This document shows positions 23,831 to 36,800 of a stretch of DNA of 64,000 nucleotides, piece after piece. The stretch is from Caprimulgus europaeus (taxonomy: Eukaryota; Chordata; Aves; Caprimulgiformes; Caprimulgidae), in assembly GCA_907165065.1 (NCBI GenBank), contig OU015523.1, positions 23,463,834 to 23,527,833 on the forward strand, in the 5' to 3' direction. The position numbers and the translations under genes were made by a program. The notes beneath the pieces were generated by a model. That model was not told where the DNA came from. It was given only the letters and a program-made list of their open reading frames with translations, and did no database searches. How positions within the stretch are numbered: position 1 is the first letter of the stretch; every line of letters begins with the position of its first letter.

Positions 23831-26800
23831 AGTGAGATCTGTTGCGCTTGAGGAGGGGTGGCGGGAGAGGGCATTATGCCTTGACGTATTAAGACTGCAG
23901 CTCTCAAGGTCTCCTTCAATGCATTTATCGGTAAAACCTCATATTATACAGACGTCTTGTCTCGGTGATAAGTAGTAAAGAGCCACCAGATCCTCTCAAT
24001 TTGTATAAAAATGCTTCTGTCACCTCGGGATGAGCTCTGGAGGTCTCCCGATTAGCAGCGATTCAGAAACAGTCCGGAGTCTTTTTAGCTTAGCCAGTAC
24101 TGGGATGGCAGAGGAGGAGGAAAACAGAAAAGCTTCCTTCAGGCTTTGCATTGGTCTGCCTGGGGGAAATCTGTATAGAGATGTGGTCTGTGGTTCCTCT
24201 AAGAGGAATGGTAGAAAGCTAGTTTGTAAAGTGTGATTACTGCAGCATAGGAGGACTACATAGTTTTGGTATCTTACTATCACAAATGTCAGGAGATAAA
24301 TAATGCAGTGAAATTCTGGATGCTATTAAGACAGATTTTAAAAATTATAAGGGGATAGATATGAGGGAAAGATGGAAAGAACAGGAGGAAAGCTGAATAA
24401 ATCTAATATCGATAGAAAGTTATTAGTTTCAAATTTAAAAAAACCCCAAAACAACAATTTGGTTTTTTTTAATAAAACAAAATAATTGTATTGCTGGGAG
24501 AAGAGTAAAATTTTTCAACTGACTGTAGAAATTGCAGGAACATGAAGCCTCAGTCCACAGCAGGGGATGGCAAATGAGAGTGGGGAAAATGTCTGCATAT
24601 GGAAGATACTCCCATTTAGATTGCTAGGAGAGAGGAAAGTTCCATAGTGGGTTGTTTTTTTTTAAAATAAATTTAATAAGCATCGTTGTGGTGAGGGATT
24701 TATGGTGCTTTTTATCTTTTGACACCTCCTTGAAGTAATCTTGAGAATTTCTTGAAGTTATTCAAATAATTTGAGAGGCTGTTCCAAAAACTTTTGAGAT
24801 TTATCATCTTTTGGGAATGCAGTGGCAGGTAACACATAATCAACTGAAGGTTGTGGTGTTTGTGAAGGTTTTTTTTTTTAATTTGTTTTATGAAAACCAG
24901 CGTTATCTGAGTAATAATGATGACTGTGACTTTTTGGATGTTAAAGTAGAGACAGAGAAGAGTGTGGATGGTTAAGAAAAAAAACAGTAACTAGATTTGG
25001 ATCATTTGTTTTGGAAATACTGAAAGTCTTAAGTTGAGGGTTTATATTTCTAGGAATATAACTGCAGTAGTATTTATGAAGAATGACTGAAGTGTTTTCT
25101 TTGGGAAGTGCTGGTGTTTAAGACTAGAGAGAGGGAACTGTGATGTGTTTGTTCCATTTTAGAAAATGAGAGCAGTTTGAAAACAAGTAGCAGACAGCAA
25201 CCCCCTCCCCCAGCCCCTTAGGTTAGGAGCTTATGAACGTCATAATTATCTGCCAGGGCCAAATATTCCCTCTCCTAATTTCACCACAAGGGAGGAATTT
25301 AACTGGCAATGTTATTACGCTAAAACAAAAGGATTTTTTTCTTAACCTTTCAAAGCTGTCCAGACAATTCATCCAGAATGAAAGGCCCAAGTTTAATTAG
25401 CTTTGCTTTAATAAAAAACAAAACAAAACACGTACTCCACACTTCAAACCAACAAGATAGCCTACTCCACTCTGTAAATCTTCTTTTTAACATATGTAGT
25501 GATACAGCACTCAAAAGAGGAGGCTTCATTGGTTTTTTACCAATGTCTAGGGACACCGACTTAAAGTGAATGAAATGGACATCTTCCCAGATTGCAAAAT
25601 CCTATTTCTTTTATCATTGTGCACAATACACACTTATTAAGTTGCAATAGAAAAGTTTTTGCTTGTAGAATTTAATCTATTTTGTGCTTGTCCAGGAGAT
25701 TCATAGGAGTGAGTACTTGTTCAGTCATTATGCTTTAAGTTTCATCTATTCACTGCTTTGATACTGAGTTTTTGATTTTTTTTTTTTCTGAAAGTGTTTA
25801 CAAGGTATTGTTAATAAAGAACATTCCCCAAAAGAGATGCCAGCATGTGCAATTTGCCACAGTGTAGACACTTTCTAGAATCCTGCTTCTTCCTACTTTT
25901 TGCATAGGGAATCCATTAAATTTGGAATTTTTGAAATCAAATGTGTGTATCTACTGAATTAAGTGGAACTGATATTTTATTCCAGTTGTATACCGAAATC
26001 TGAAACATACCCTGAGACTTCAGTTAACCGTTGTTTTCTGCTACCAGTTGATTTATACAACTACATTAAGATTAAAATACATCTATGACCTTTTCCTCTT
26101 CTTTTCACGCTTTCAAATTTTTTTTAAAGGAAATTCTGACAAAAAGTAATGTTTGATATGCTCATTTAGTCTATGTAACTCCTCTTCAAGTGAACATGAG
26201 AATCAAAATATCTGCCTGAAAATAAACCTTGAATGAATAAATCTAAGAGATTGACTTAAGAATGCATGGTTGAGAAATCTGTAGAGAGATTTGTTTCATG
26301 TATTCCTGTTCAAAATGGAATTAGAGATATTTTTATTGTTTGCAGTGGCTCTAAATCATGAAATGTATGGGAAAGAAAGTCATTGAGGTTAAAGCTTTAA
26401 AGTCTTTTCTAAGAGGTTGAAAGCATTGTTTTGACTTTTGTCTTTTTCTCTTACAGCACTGTTAATGTATTTATTTAGATAACTAATATTTTTATCTATG
26501 GGAATATTATTGGAGTGTTATGAATAATTTATGTATGGCTTGCTTTTCATGGCCTTCTTTTTCATTTTGAGTATTTTGAGAACAAATACTGTATCTGTTT
26601 TGCCCTTTCACTGACCTTTTCTTTGAGGTACCTTTCCCAAGTGATTCATATTTACTTACTGATTTTCTTACAGTTTACTCCAGTAATCCACCAGTTACAT
26701 TCAGCACATGCCATTTCATTCCAGCAGAACCAAATAAAGTTAATATGACATTTTGGGAAACATGTATTTTAACTACACTGTAATTTGTGGCTATGTGTTG

Positions 26801-28670
26801 AAAATCCATTGTTGAAAGAGTAGGACATAGACTTCTCCAGATAAAAAATCTGGATAAGAACTGGTATTCAGTTCATGCCAAATGTTTTATTTGGGTTGGT
26901 TGGTTGTTTTTTAGCACACACATTTATTTTATGAAATAAGGGCAAGATACTTGATGAAGCGTATCCTGCGGTTTTACATGTCAGGTCATTTGAATTTTGT
27001 TTTTTATGTCTCTTGAAATTCAGAAACGGGAGAGATATAAGAGGAAATTTAAAGATATCCTGATGTATGCAAATCTGAAGGCTCACTGGAGTCCGATATA
27101 TTAGACACCAATAGGTGTGGATCTAGTGTATCTTATCATCACTTCTTATATTGAAGTAATTGATTAATCATTACCTAATTCTGACCTAGTAATTAGGTCC
27201 TATTCCTTCGCTTTTACTTCCTGTAGTGCATTTAAATGCTTTCTAGTTTAGGTATTTGAATAAAATAATCCAATTTATAGTAACTACTTTAAAACTCAGA
27301 ATAATTTTGAATATTAAATAGAGCATTCGGAGCACTACTTGCTGTTACCTCAAGAATCTGGAGTATGTCCAGCTTCAGTAACATAATTCTGCATTTTTTC
27401 ACAAAATCTTTTTATTGCTTTTGTAGCTCAGTTTCACTTCATGCTGTGTTTGTATGGATTTGGATATTTTTTTAAAGGCTATCAGGAAAATGAAGAGTTA
27501 ATTTAAAATAGCAAGATCCTCTTCAGATATATTGTGTTATGCTATAACATCTTGAATGGGGTATCTTCAAAAATAAAGGTACCAAGGTTCTTATTTTTGT
27601 TATTTGGCTAAATTTTTCTATTAGTTGTTATCATTTGACTGATGACATTATTAATTGGCGAAGACATTTTCTGATTTGCTCTGCTATGGATGAGCTCAGA
27701 ATCTACTTCTTAATTTATTGAATAAAAAGAATAAGAGTTAGGAATAAAAAATAACATTAACAGGAAGAGTTATTTATCTGGCTACAGCTATTTGTGGTCA
27801 CCGCTTATGATATTACACCCTTTTTGTACAGGAAAATAAGTATATTTTAAAGGTACTTAAAAATTATATGCAAAGAAAACAAAAGAACACATGTGCATAC
27901 ACAAGTCTACTTTTTAGAAACACTTTTGAGAAGACTCATAAGCCTTTGAATGACCTGCATTTCAGTAGCTCCATAGAAGCACTGTTAGTTGCACTAATCC
28001 AGAGACTGCCATACTGAGCAGGAGTCAGTTGACTTCAGTGGGTTTTGAAGCTGTGGAGTATGTGAAAGCATCTCTTGAAATGTCAGGAGGTAAACAGCTT
28101 TCACTTTTGAAATAGCATGAGATGGGACAGAACATTTCTGCTGCTGTTACGGCTTAGGAAATTCTGATTAACAGAGAGTTTCTCTGTCTGCATCTGTGCT
28201 TCAAAACCTAGATCATTAATGACATGACATGAGTAGTGGCTGGAACTACAGATATAAAGTAAGATCTACTGCAGAATGAGATATTTATAATATAGTCATT
28301 AAATATGGAGGTGACTATGAGCATTGTGGTCAAACTTTACTGATTCTAGTCAGAGGAGAATTTCCATTGACTTAAGTTTATGTTTGCATCAGAAACAAAC
28401 AGAACCACTTCTTTAAAAGCAATTATTTTGCTATCTCAAATTAGATCAAGTCTTTTAAAATCCTGTTTGAACAAATAATTTCAGTAAGCTTAGAGATCTG
28501 CTAACCAAGACTGCAATTTGCCACCAGTTTTCATAATCTAAGTATAATCTTACTTGAAATAGCCAGTTTGTGGATGGACAACATCCAGATAAACTTGGGA
28601 AGCAACATTAAGTTGTGGGGGTTTAATCAGCTTCTTCACTGGTCCTGCCTGTCATGACAGAAATAAATTT
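23831..28670. other. intron 1 segment without recognised features
   Basis: AT-rich DNA from the end of the GC-rich shoulder to the first intronic CR1. Short homopolymers only. A GACTTCAGTGGG motif at 28,031-28,042 recurs in inverted form near 36,656 and may mark an ancient repeat. No exon is recognised. Confidence 0.55.
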
Positions 28671-30190
28671 CATAGAATGGCTTGGGTCATTTATTTCCAG
28701 CCTCTCTGCTGTGGACAGGGTTGCCAACCACTATATCAAGCTGCCCAGGGCCCCATCCAACCTGGCCTTGAATGCATCCAGGGATAGGACATTCACAACT
28801 AATTTTGGGCAGCCTGTTCCAGTGCCTCACCACCCTCTGGCTGAAAAATTTCCTCCTAATATCTAACCTAAATCTTCCCTCTCTTAGTTTAAAACCATGT
28901 CCTGTCACTATCTGCCCATGTAAAAAAGTTGCTCTCCCTCCTGTTGATAAGCTCCCTTCAAGTACTGGAAGGCCACAATGAGGTCTCCCTGGAGCCTTCT
29001 TTTATTCAAGATAAAAAAGCCCAGCTCCCTCAGCCTTTCTTCAAAAGAGAGGTACTCCAGCTCTCTGATCATCTTTGTGCCTCTCCTCTGGACATGCTCC
29101 AACAGCTCTACATCTTTCTTGTGTTGGAGGCTTCAGGCCTGGATGCAATACTCTAGATGGGGCCTCAAAAGGGCAGAGTGGAAGGGAATAATAACCTCCC
29201 TCACCCTGCTGGCCACCCCTCTTTTGATGCAGCCCAGGATACAGTAAGCCTTCAAGCTGCTTATCCACCAGAACTCCCAAGTCCTTCTCAGCAGGATTGC
29301 TCTCAATGAGTTCTTTTCCCAGTCTGAACACATACCTGGGATTGCCCCGACCCAAGTGCACAACCTTGCACTTGGCCTTGTTGAACCTGATTGCGTTCTT
29401 GTGGGCCCACTTTTCAAGCCTGTCCAGGTCCCTCTGAATGGCATTCCTTCCATCTGTTGTATCAGCTGCACCACTCAGCTTGTTGTCATCAGCAAACTTG
29501 CTGAGGGTGCACTCAATCCCACTATCCAGGTCATTGATGAAGATGTTGAAGAGCACCAGTCCCAAGACTGACCCCTGTGGGACACAACTTGTCACTGACC
29601 TCCACCTGGACATAGAGCCATTCACAACCCTCTGTCTGTGACTATCTAACAAATTCTTTATTCATTGAATATTCCAGCCTTCAAATCCATATTTTTCCAG
29701 TTTCGATATGGTGTGGGACCAAGTTAAGGCCTTGCACAGGTCCAAGTAGACTACATCAGTTGCCCTTCCTTTGTCCACTAATGCCATCATTCCATCATAG
29801 AAGGCCACCAGGTTTGTCAGGTATGATTTGCCCCTGGCGAAGCTGTGTTTGCTGTTTCAGATCACCTCCTAGTCTTGCATGTGCCTTAGCATAGTTTCCA
29901 GGATGGTCTGTTCTATGATCTTCCCAGGCACAGAGGTGAGGCTCACTAGCCTGTAATTTTCCGGGTCTTCCTTTCTCCCTTTCTTGAAAATGGGAGTGAT
30001 GTTTCCCTTTTTCCAATCAGCAGGGGCTTCACCTAACAGGCATAACTTCTCAAATATGATGGAGAATGGCTTAGCAACCACATCAGCCAGTTCCTTCAGG
30101 ACCCTGGGATGCACATCATCTGGCCCCATAGACTTGTACACATTCAGTGTCATGAAGCGGTCTCTGACTTGCTCTGTTCTTACAGTGGGA
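28671..30190 (-). mobile_element. CR1 LINE, 5'-truncated, reverse-transcriptase to 3' end
   Basis: On the minus strand this begins in the segment just before the RT core ([17 protein letters not shown]), continues through [17 protein letters not shown] and [17 protein letters not shown], then [36 protein letters not shown]. The catalytic FADD pair is intact at 29,485-29,496. The C-terminal [17 protein letters not shown] and [11 protein letters not shown] segments follow, then a short 3' UTR ending at CCATTCTATG (28,671). Frame breaks near 29,870 and 29,240 and the missing endonuclease domain make it inactive. Its 5' end faces the 5' end of the plus-strand CR1 at 30,395, about 200 bases away. 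Confidence 0.92.
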
Positions 30191-30394
30191 GGGACTCTTT
30201 TTCCTCTTACCCAAGTATTATATAAGTTTGTTCAAGAACTAGCTTTCCATAAAAGGCATAAAACATTGACATGTCAATTTTACGTTTATTTAAGATGCAG
30301 TGACTCTTTTTTTGGAAACAGTGAAGAAAAGAGGGGAGTAGAAGTGTCTCTCTTTCTCTTTGCCCAGTTATATTTGAGCAGTTATATATTGGCA
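30191..30394. other. spacer between two head-to-head CR1 copies
   Basis: About 200 bases of AT-rich DNA not recognisable as CR1, taken as original target DNA between the two insertions. Confidence 0.5.
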
Positions 30395-32397
30395 TTATAG
30401 AGACATGGTGGGATGGCTCCCATGACTGGAGTGGTAGAATGGAAGGATATAGGCTCTTCAGAAAGGACAGGCAGGGGAGATGAGGAGGGGGTGTTGCCCT
30501 CTATGTCAACAATCGGCTGGAGTGTATGGAGCTCCACCTGGGTATGGATGAGGAGCTAACTGAGAGCTTATGGGTCAGGATTAAAGGGAAGACAGGGAAA
30601 GGGGATGTTACAGTGGGGGTTTGCTACAGGCCGACAGACCAGGGAGACCAAGTAGGTGAGGCCTCCTATAGGCAGATAGGAGCAGCCTCACATTCACAAG
30701 CCCTAGTCCTCATGGGGGACTTCAGCCACCCCAATATCTGTTGGAGGGACAACACAGCAGGCTGCAAACAATCCAGGTGGTTTCTGGAATGAGTTGATTA
30801 CAACTTCCTTCTCCAAGTGGTCAAGGAACTGACAAGGAGAGGTGCCATGCTGGAACTTGTTCTCACCAGCAAGGAGGGGCTGGTGGGGAAAGTGAATCTT
30901 GCTGGCAGCCTTGGCTGTAGTGACCGTGAGATGGTAGAATTCGAGTTCCTTGGGGCAGTGAGGAAGGTGCACTGTAAGCTCACCACCCTGGGTTTCAGGA
31001 GAACAAATTTTGACCTATTCAGGGATCTGCTTGCTCAGGTACTGTGGGATGAATTCCTGGAGGGAAGAGGGGCTCAGGACAGCTGGCTTATACTTGAAGA
31101 TCTCCTCCTCTGAGCCCAGGAGCAATGCATCCCAACAAAGAGGAAGGCAGGCAAAACCAGCAGAAGGTCTGCATGGATGGACAGGAAGATCCTGAACAAG
31201 CTTAGGATCAAAAAAGAAGCCTACAGAGGGTGGAAGGAAGGATGGGTTACCTGGGAGGAATACAGAGAAATTGCCCGAGTGGCCAGGGATCAGGTTAGGG
31301 AAGGAAAGGCCCTGCCAGAATTAAATTTGGCCAGGGATGTCAAGGGCAACAAAAAAAGCTTCTACAGGTACGTCAGGGAGAAAAGGAAAACTAGGAATAA
31401 TGTGGGTCTTCTCTGGAAGGCAATGGGAGACCTGGTCACCCAGGACACTAAGAAGGCTGAGGTGCTCAATTGCTTTTTTGCCTCAGTCTTCACCGTCAAG
31501 GGCTCGTACCACACTGCCCAAGTCCTAGAAATCCAAGGAAGGGTCTGGGAGAATGAAAAGCTGTAGGACAAGATCAGGTTTGGGACCACCTAAAGAACCT
31601 AAAGGTGCACAAGTCCATGGGACCTGATGGGATGCATCCACGAGTCCCGAAGGAACTGGCAGATGAAGTTGCAAAACCACTATCCATTGTATTTGAGAAG
31701 TCATAGCAGTCTGGTGAAGTTCCTGCAGACTGGAAATGGGGGAACATAACCCCCATTTTTAAAAAGTGTAACTACAGGCCAGTCAGTCTCACCTCAGTGC
31801 CAGGCAAGATCATGGAGCAAATACTCCTGGAAACTATGCTAAGGCACATGGAGAATGAGAAGGTGATTAGTGACAACCAGCATGGCTTCACCAAGGGCAA
31901 ATCATTCCTGAGCAATCTCGTGGCTTTTTATGATGCGATCACAACATTGGTGGATAAGGCTAAAGCAACTGATGTCATCTACCTGGACTTGTGCAAGGCG
32001 TTTGACACTGTCCCACATGACGTTCTTGTTTCTAAATTGGAAACGTGGGTTTGATGGATGGACCACTTGGTGGATAAGGAATCAGCTGGACAGTTGCATT
32101 CAAAGAGTTGTGGTCAACATCTCATTGTCCGAGTGGAGACTGGTGACGAGTGGTGTCCCTCAAGGGTCAGTATTGAGGCCAGTGCTGTTCAACATGGACA
32201 GTGGGATTGAGTGAGTGTACCCTCAGCAAGTTTGCCAACGAAGGGATGCCATCCAGAGGGACCTTGACAGGCTTGAGTGTTGGGCCTGTGTTAACCTCAT
32301 GAAGTTCAACAAGGCCAAATGCAAGGTCGTGCACCTGGGTTGGGGCAATCGCAAACATAAATACAGGCTGGGTGGAGAATGGCTTGAGACCAGCTTT
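30395..32397 (+). mobile_element. long CR1 LINE (outer copy), 5' segment: endonuclease and RT
   Basis: This is the longest CR1 copy here. It starts in the endonuclease coding region: VGVCYRP near 30,620, ALVLMGDFSHPNICW near 30,700 (usual GDFN, here Asn to Ser at 30,724-30,726), then GSLGCSDREMVEF near 30,910 (usual SDH, here His to Arg at 30,925-30,927). A TGA interrupts the frame at 30,790-30,792. The linker and RT follow: [11 protein letters not shown]-like segment, [55 protein letters not shown]. The FADD active-site segment is deleted near 32,237, where the text jumps from KFA to the [10 protein letters not shown] region. The copy is cut at about 32,397 by insertion of another CR1 and resumes at about 33,183. 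Confidence 0.94.
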
Positions 32398-33182
32398 AAA
32401 GGGCAAGTGTAGGGTGTTGCACCTGGGCAGGAATAACCCCAGGTTCCAGTACAGGTTGGGGAATGATCTCCTAGAGAGCAGTGAAGGGGAAAGGGATCTG
32501 GGAGTCCTGGTGGACAGCAGGATGACCATGAGCCAGCACTGTGCCCTTGTGGCCAGGAAGGCCAATGGCATCCTGGGGTGCATTAAAAGGGGTGTGGTTA
32601 GTAGGTCGAGAGAGGTTCTTCTTCCCCTTTACTCTGCCCTGGTGAGGCCACCTCTGGAATATTGTGTCCAGTTCTGGGCCCCACAGTTCAAGAAGGACAG
32701 GGAACTGCTTGAGAGAGTCCAGCGAAGAGCCACCAAAATGATTAAGGGAGTGGAGCATCTCCCTTATGAGGAGCGGCTGAGGGAGCTGGGCCTCTTTAGC
32801 TTGGAGAAGAGGAGGCTGAGGGGGACCTGATTAATGTTTTTAAATATATGAAGGGTGAGTGTGAGGAGGATGGGGCCAGGCTCTTTGCAGTGATGACCAA
32901 TGATAGGACAAGGAGTAATGGGTGTAAGCTGGAACACAGGAGGTTCCGCTTAAATTTGAGAAAGAACTTCTTTACAGTGAGGGTGACAGAGCACTGGAAC
33001 AGGCTGCCCAGGGAGGTTGTGGAGTCTCCTTCTCTGGAGACATTCAAGACCCGCCTGGATGCCTTCCTGTGTGAACTCATCTAGGTGTTCCTGCTCTGGC
33101 AGGGGGATTGGACTAGATGATCTTTCGAGGTCCCTTCCAATCCCTAATATTCTGTGATTCTGTGATTCTGTGATTCTGTGAT
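32398..33182 (+). mobile_element. inner CR1 LINE inserted into the outer CR1
   Basis: A 5'-truncated copy beginning at [17 protein letters not shown] and running through [77 protein letters not shown] and [34 protein letters not shown], then TAG at 33,082-33,084, a short UTR and four ATTCTGTG units. One frameshift near 32,825 separates the two long open pieces. It is better preserved than the outer copy, as expected of a later insertion, and is close in type to the copy at 785-1,566. Confidence 0.94.
33149..33182 (+). repeat. (ATTCTGTG)4 CR1 tail microsatellite
   Basis: Four tandem octamers forming the 3' terminus of the inner CR1; such octamer repeats are characteristic of CR1 3' ends. Confidence 0.9.
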
Positions 33183-33869
33183 TTGAAGAGAAGGACTTGA
33201 GAATGGTGGTGGATGAGAAGCTCAACATGAGCTGGCAATGTGCGCTTGCAGCCGAAAAGGCCAACTGTATCCTGGACTGCATCAAGAGAAGTGTGACCAG
33301 CAGGTCGAAGGAGGTGATTCTCTCCCTGTACTCTGCTCTTGTAAGGCCCCACCTGGAGTACTGTGTCCAGTTCTGAAGCCCCCAACACAAGAGAGACATG
33401 GACCTGTTAGAACGAGTCCAGAGGAGGGCCATGAGGATGGTCAGAGGGCTGGAGCACCTCTCCTACGAGGACAGGCTGAGAGAGTTGTGGCTGTTCAGCC
33501 TGGAAAAGAGAAGGCGTTGGGGAGATCTAATGGCCTTCCAGTACCTGAAGGGGCCTACAAGAATGCTGGGGAAGGACTTTTTACAAAGACAGGTAGTGAT
33601 AGAACAAGGGGTAATGGCTCTAAACTGGAAGAGGGTGGATTTAGATTAGATATGAGGAAGAAATTGTTTCCTGTGAGGGTGGTGAGACACTGGAACAGGT
33701 TGCCCAAGGACGTTGTGGTTTCCCCGTCCCTGGAAGTGTTTAAGGCCAGGTTGGATGGGGCTTTGAGCAACCTGATCTAGTGAATGGTGTCCCTGCTGAT
33801 GTCAGGGGAGTTGGAAATAAGTGATGTTGAAGGTCCCTCCAACCCAAACCAGTCTGTGATTCTATGATT
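33183..33869 (+). mobile_element. long CR1 LINE (outer copy), 3' segment
   Basis: This continues the interrupted copy. The left piece ends in the segment encoding GEWLETS and this piece starts with the EEKDL-like segment (TGAAGAGAAGGACTTGAG) that directly follows in the related copy at 63.3 kb. ORF2 ends at TAG 33,778-33,780 after GALSNLI, followed by a UTR and a GATTCTATGATT tail at 33,856-33,869. The tail differs from the ATTCTGTG tail of the inner copy, so two CR1 subfamilies are involved. Confidence 0.93.
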
Positions 33870-36800
33870 TTTCCTCCTACCTAAATTTTTATTGTACTGT
33901 AGAAGAGTGCACTGTTTTTTTGTGTTACAATTAATTGAGTACTATTGCTGAACAGCAGAGAAAGGTTGATGAATAACTTCATATATCAGAAAAATTCAAA
34001 GTAACACATAATATAGCTGTGGTATGTAAGTAACTAATTAGGTTATGAATTAAAATTCCCTTTTCAAAATGATCTTTCCAGTTATCTATTAAACCAATTA
34101 TTTACATTGTAGTTTTTTCCTAAGTAATCATACCAGCTGTTTGACTGGCTATATGCTGATATTCATACTTGGAATTCATATACAAAATTCAGACAAGAAG
34201 TTGCTGTCCTCATCACTTTGGCCAAGTGATGCCATTTGGAGCATATGAATTGAGTTTAAAAACAAAATTGTTGCCATCAATTTTCTTGCTGCTAAAACAT
34301 ATTGGACCATATTCAGTCGAGCTGCAAGCAATTTCAAACCCATTAACTTCATAGACCTTTGTACTGCAACTGAATTTGACTTGTATGAAGTCAGGTCTAT
34401 ACTTAAAATAATAAAGTATTTTAGAAGAGAGAGACATAAAGCAGTGTATGGAAATCCTTGTGGCATGTGTTGCAGATAGACATGAACAGGTAGAGGTAAT
34501 TCTATCTCTTAGTATGAATAAATTTCTGTCCTGATCACACAAAATAAATTTTCTTCTTTATTATAAAGCAAGATGTAATCAGAAGTGCAATATTATGATG
34601 TCAATATTATGTGATTATGTTTTCTTAATTAGTCTGAGCAAAATAAACTAAAGGTTCAGGGTTTGGGTGAGAAGGTAGAAAAGGGGGATGTGTTAAATGT
34701 ACTGAAGACCAGTTAACAGGAATAACATAATACAGCATTACTTTTAAAGTTCTTGAACATCCCATACTCATAAACTAACGTGCTTACTGGGTCGGAACAA
34801 AGATCCATGTACTCCAGTGACCTTGATCTGACAGAGGCTCAAGGCAAGAATTGTAAAGAAAAAAAGTAAGTACAAAGCAAGAACAGTGTGATACTTCTAT
34901 CAGTGCATCTTGCAACATTCAGGGATATGTCAGGTTGTAGCTATGGAATCTTCCTTAATAATCTTGGCAGATTTTTGTTGTGTGAATTCGTTCTTAAACT
35001 TGTCAATACTTTGGTCTGCTTGGTACACTGTGTCAACAACTTAAACAAGGGAAAAATGCTGAAAGAAGCCTGAAAAAGAGTAATGTTCAGTCCCTTAGTT
35101 ACTATGTTGTACGTAATGGAAAAGTACTAATTCTTTGCACAACTTTTCCATGACATTCATAATTCTGTGTACCATAGAGAAGCTGCCCATCTCTTGTGTG
35201 ACAGGCTCAGAACTACATGTTATATCCATGGACTTGCCAGGGATTAAATTACATTTTTGTTTTGCTTAGTGTTTCTTTCCTACTTTTTTTTTTAAAGCAT
35301 TTTATTTTCCTAGCCTTTTGGTAATGGCTGTCTTAATTTATCAAATGTTAATGGAAGGTACTTGAATTTTAAGGTGATCTGCGTCAGGCAAATTGTAAAA
35401 AAACCTTGTTTGTAAGTATCTCTTTTGCATTGTAATTAGTGTTGCAAGTTCTGCCTTAGAGTGGGTGACTAAAAGCATTTGAGCAGTTACCCTCGTAAAG
35501 TGAATGCTGAGAGAGATTTGATTGCTAGGAAGACGACTCCCAGGGATGAATACACAGAGTGCAGAGGTACTTGAAAGGAAAGCATGATATATGGATAAAT
35601 GGATGTAAACTGGTTATTAAAAACAAAACAAAACAAAAAACAACAACTTCAGGATGAAAATTGATTTTTAGTCAAAAAAGCAGTGATTCTGGAGCATTAT
35701 AAGAATAAGTGGCATAAGTATGGTTATTCTTAAGATGGTTCTTTATTAATTTATTAAAGGATTACATTTAATGGGTCCCCAGAATGTTGCAGGAGATCCT
35801 TTAAATTATGTGGTTCCAAGACATTCTTCATATAAAGGTTCTCAAGATATAGGGGAAAAAATAATTTTCAAATTGCTGAATTATACTTTCTGGAAAATAA
35901 AATTATTTGGGTGTTTCTCATCTATTAGTAGGTGCTGAATAGCAGATATTGCTTTTTAATGCAGTAAGAATTTCCAGAGTTTCTTTAGTACCTGTTGCAA
36001 ATTCTGCTGGTGTCGTTCAACATTGTCAGTTCATAAAATTTCTCTCTACATTTGTTCCTTGGAAAACTTAAAAAAATCAGATGCTTGGATGTCAGAAAGC
36101 TTTTTTCCATTTTTTTATGTCTGAATGTTTTTTTTCTTGCTTCCATCTCTTTGAAAGTAGAAAAAAATATTCTTAGAAAACGCAGCCTTAAAATGTTTAT
36201 TTGCATATATAAAAATAATAGAGAATTATGAAGATAAAATTATACAACATTATTGTTTTTTGCTAGTAACCTGAAAGATTCTGTTTCAGACATCTGTGTT
36301 TCACACTAGAAAGTTTGCTTTTGTTGCTTTCTGTTTGCTTTTTCTTCCCGAATTCTAATTTTGTAAGTCTTATCTGGGATTTGAAATTCAAGATTAATTA
36401 TACCCAACTGGGCATTGCCATTACTGCATAAATAATACAGTAATTCATGTACTCCTGTGCCTTCTGTGTTGAGGAATAATAATCTAACTTCAGATTTATG
36501 AAAAAACAAATGCTGACTTCTTCCAGGGAAGACTGTCTATGGTATAATATGAATGCTACTTCTATTTCTAGCGTGTATAGTTTGTTTTAAGAAAATCATG
36601 TTATGTGTGATGAGTTTTGCTGACAGAACTGCACATCCTGCAGCCATGAAACTTCCACTGAAGTCAGTGGGAAACTTGTGTGCCAAGAGTACTGTTTCAG
36701 GGGTTCTACTGATTGCAGCTTTCAGGGTCTGATTGAAGCTTTCAGGAGTTGTGTAATTCCCATGTGAATATGTTGTAATTTTGATTTAGTAAAGAATAGA

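Noticed and set aside
23607-23975. A Cys/His-rich ORF with a zinc-finger look (CSGC...CGH)
   Set aside because: The spacing fits no zinc-finger family I can name; GC-rich DNA without stops yields such ORFs, and the other strand is equally open.
29041-33780. RT- and endonuclease-like ORFs as host genes or a novel retroelement system
   Set aside because: All motifs and the 3' tails identify ordinary, broken CR1 LINE copies.
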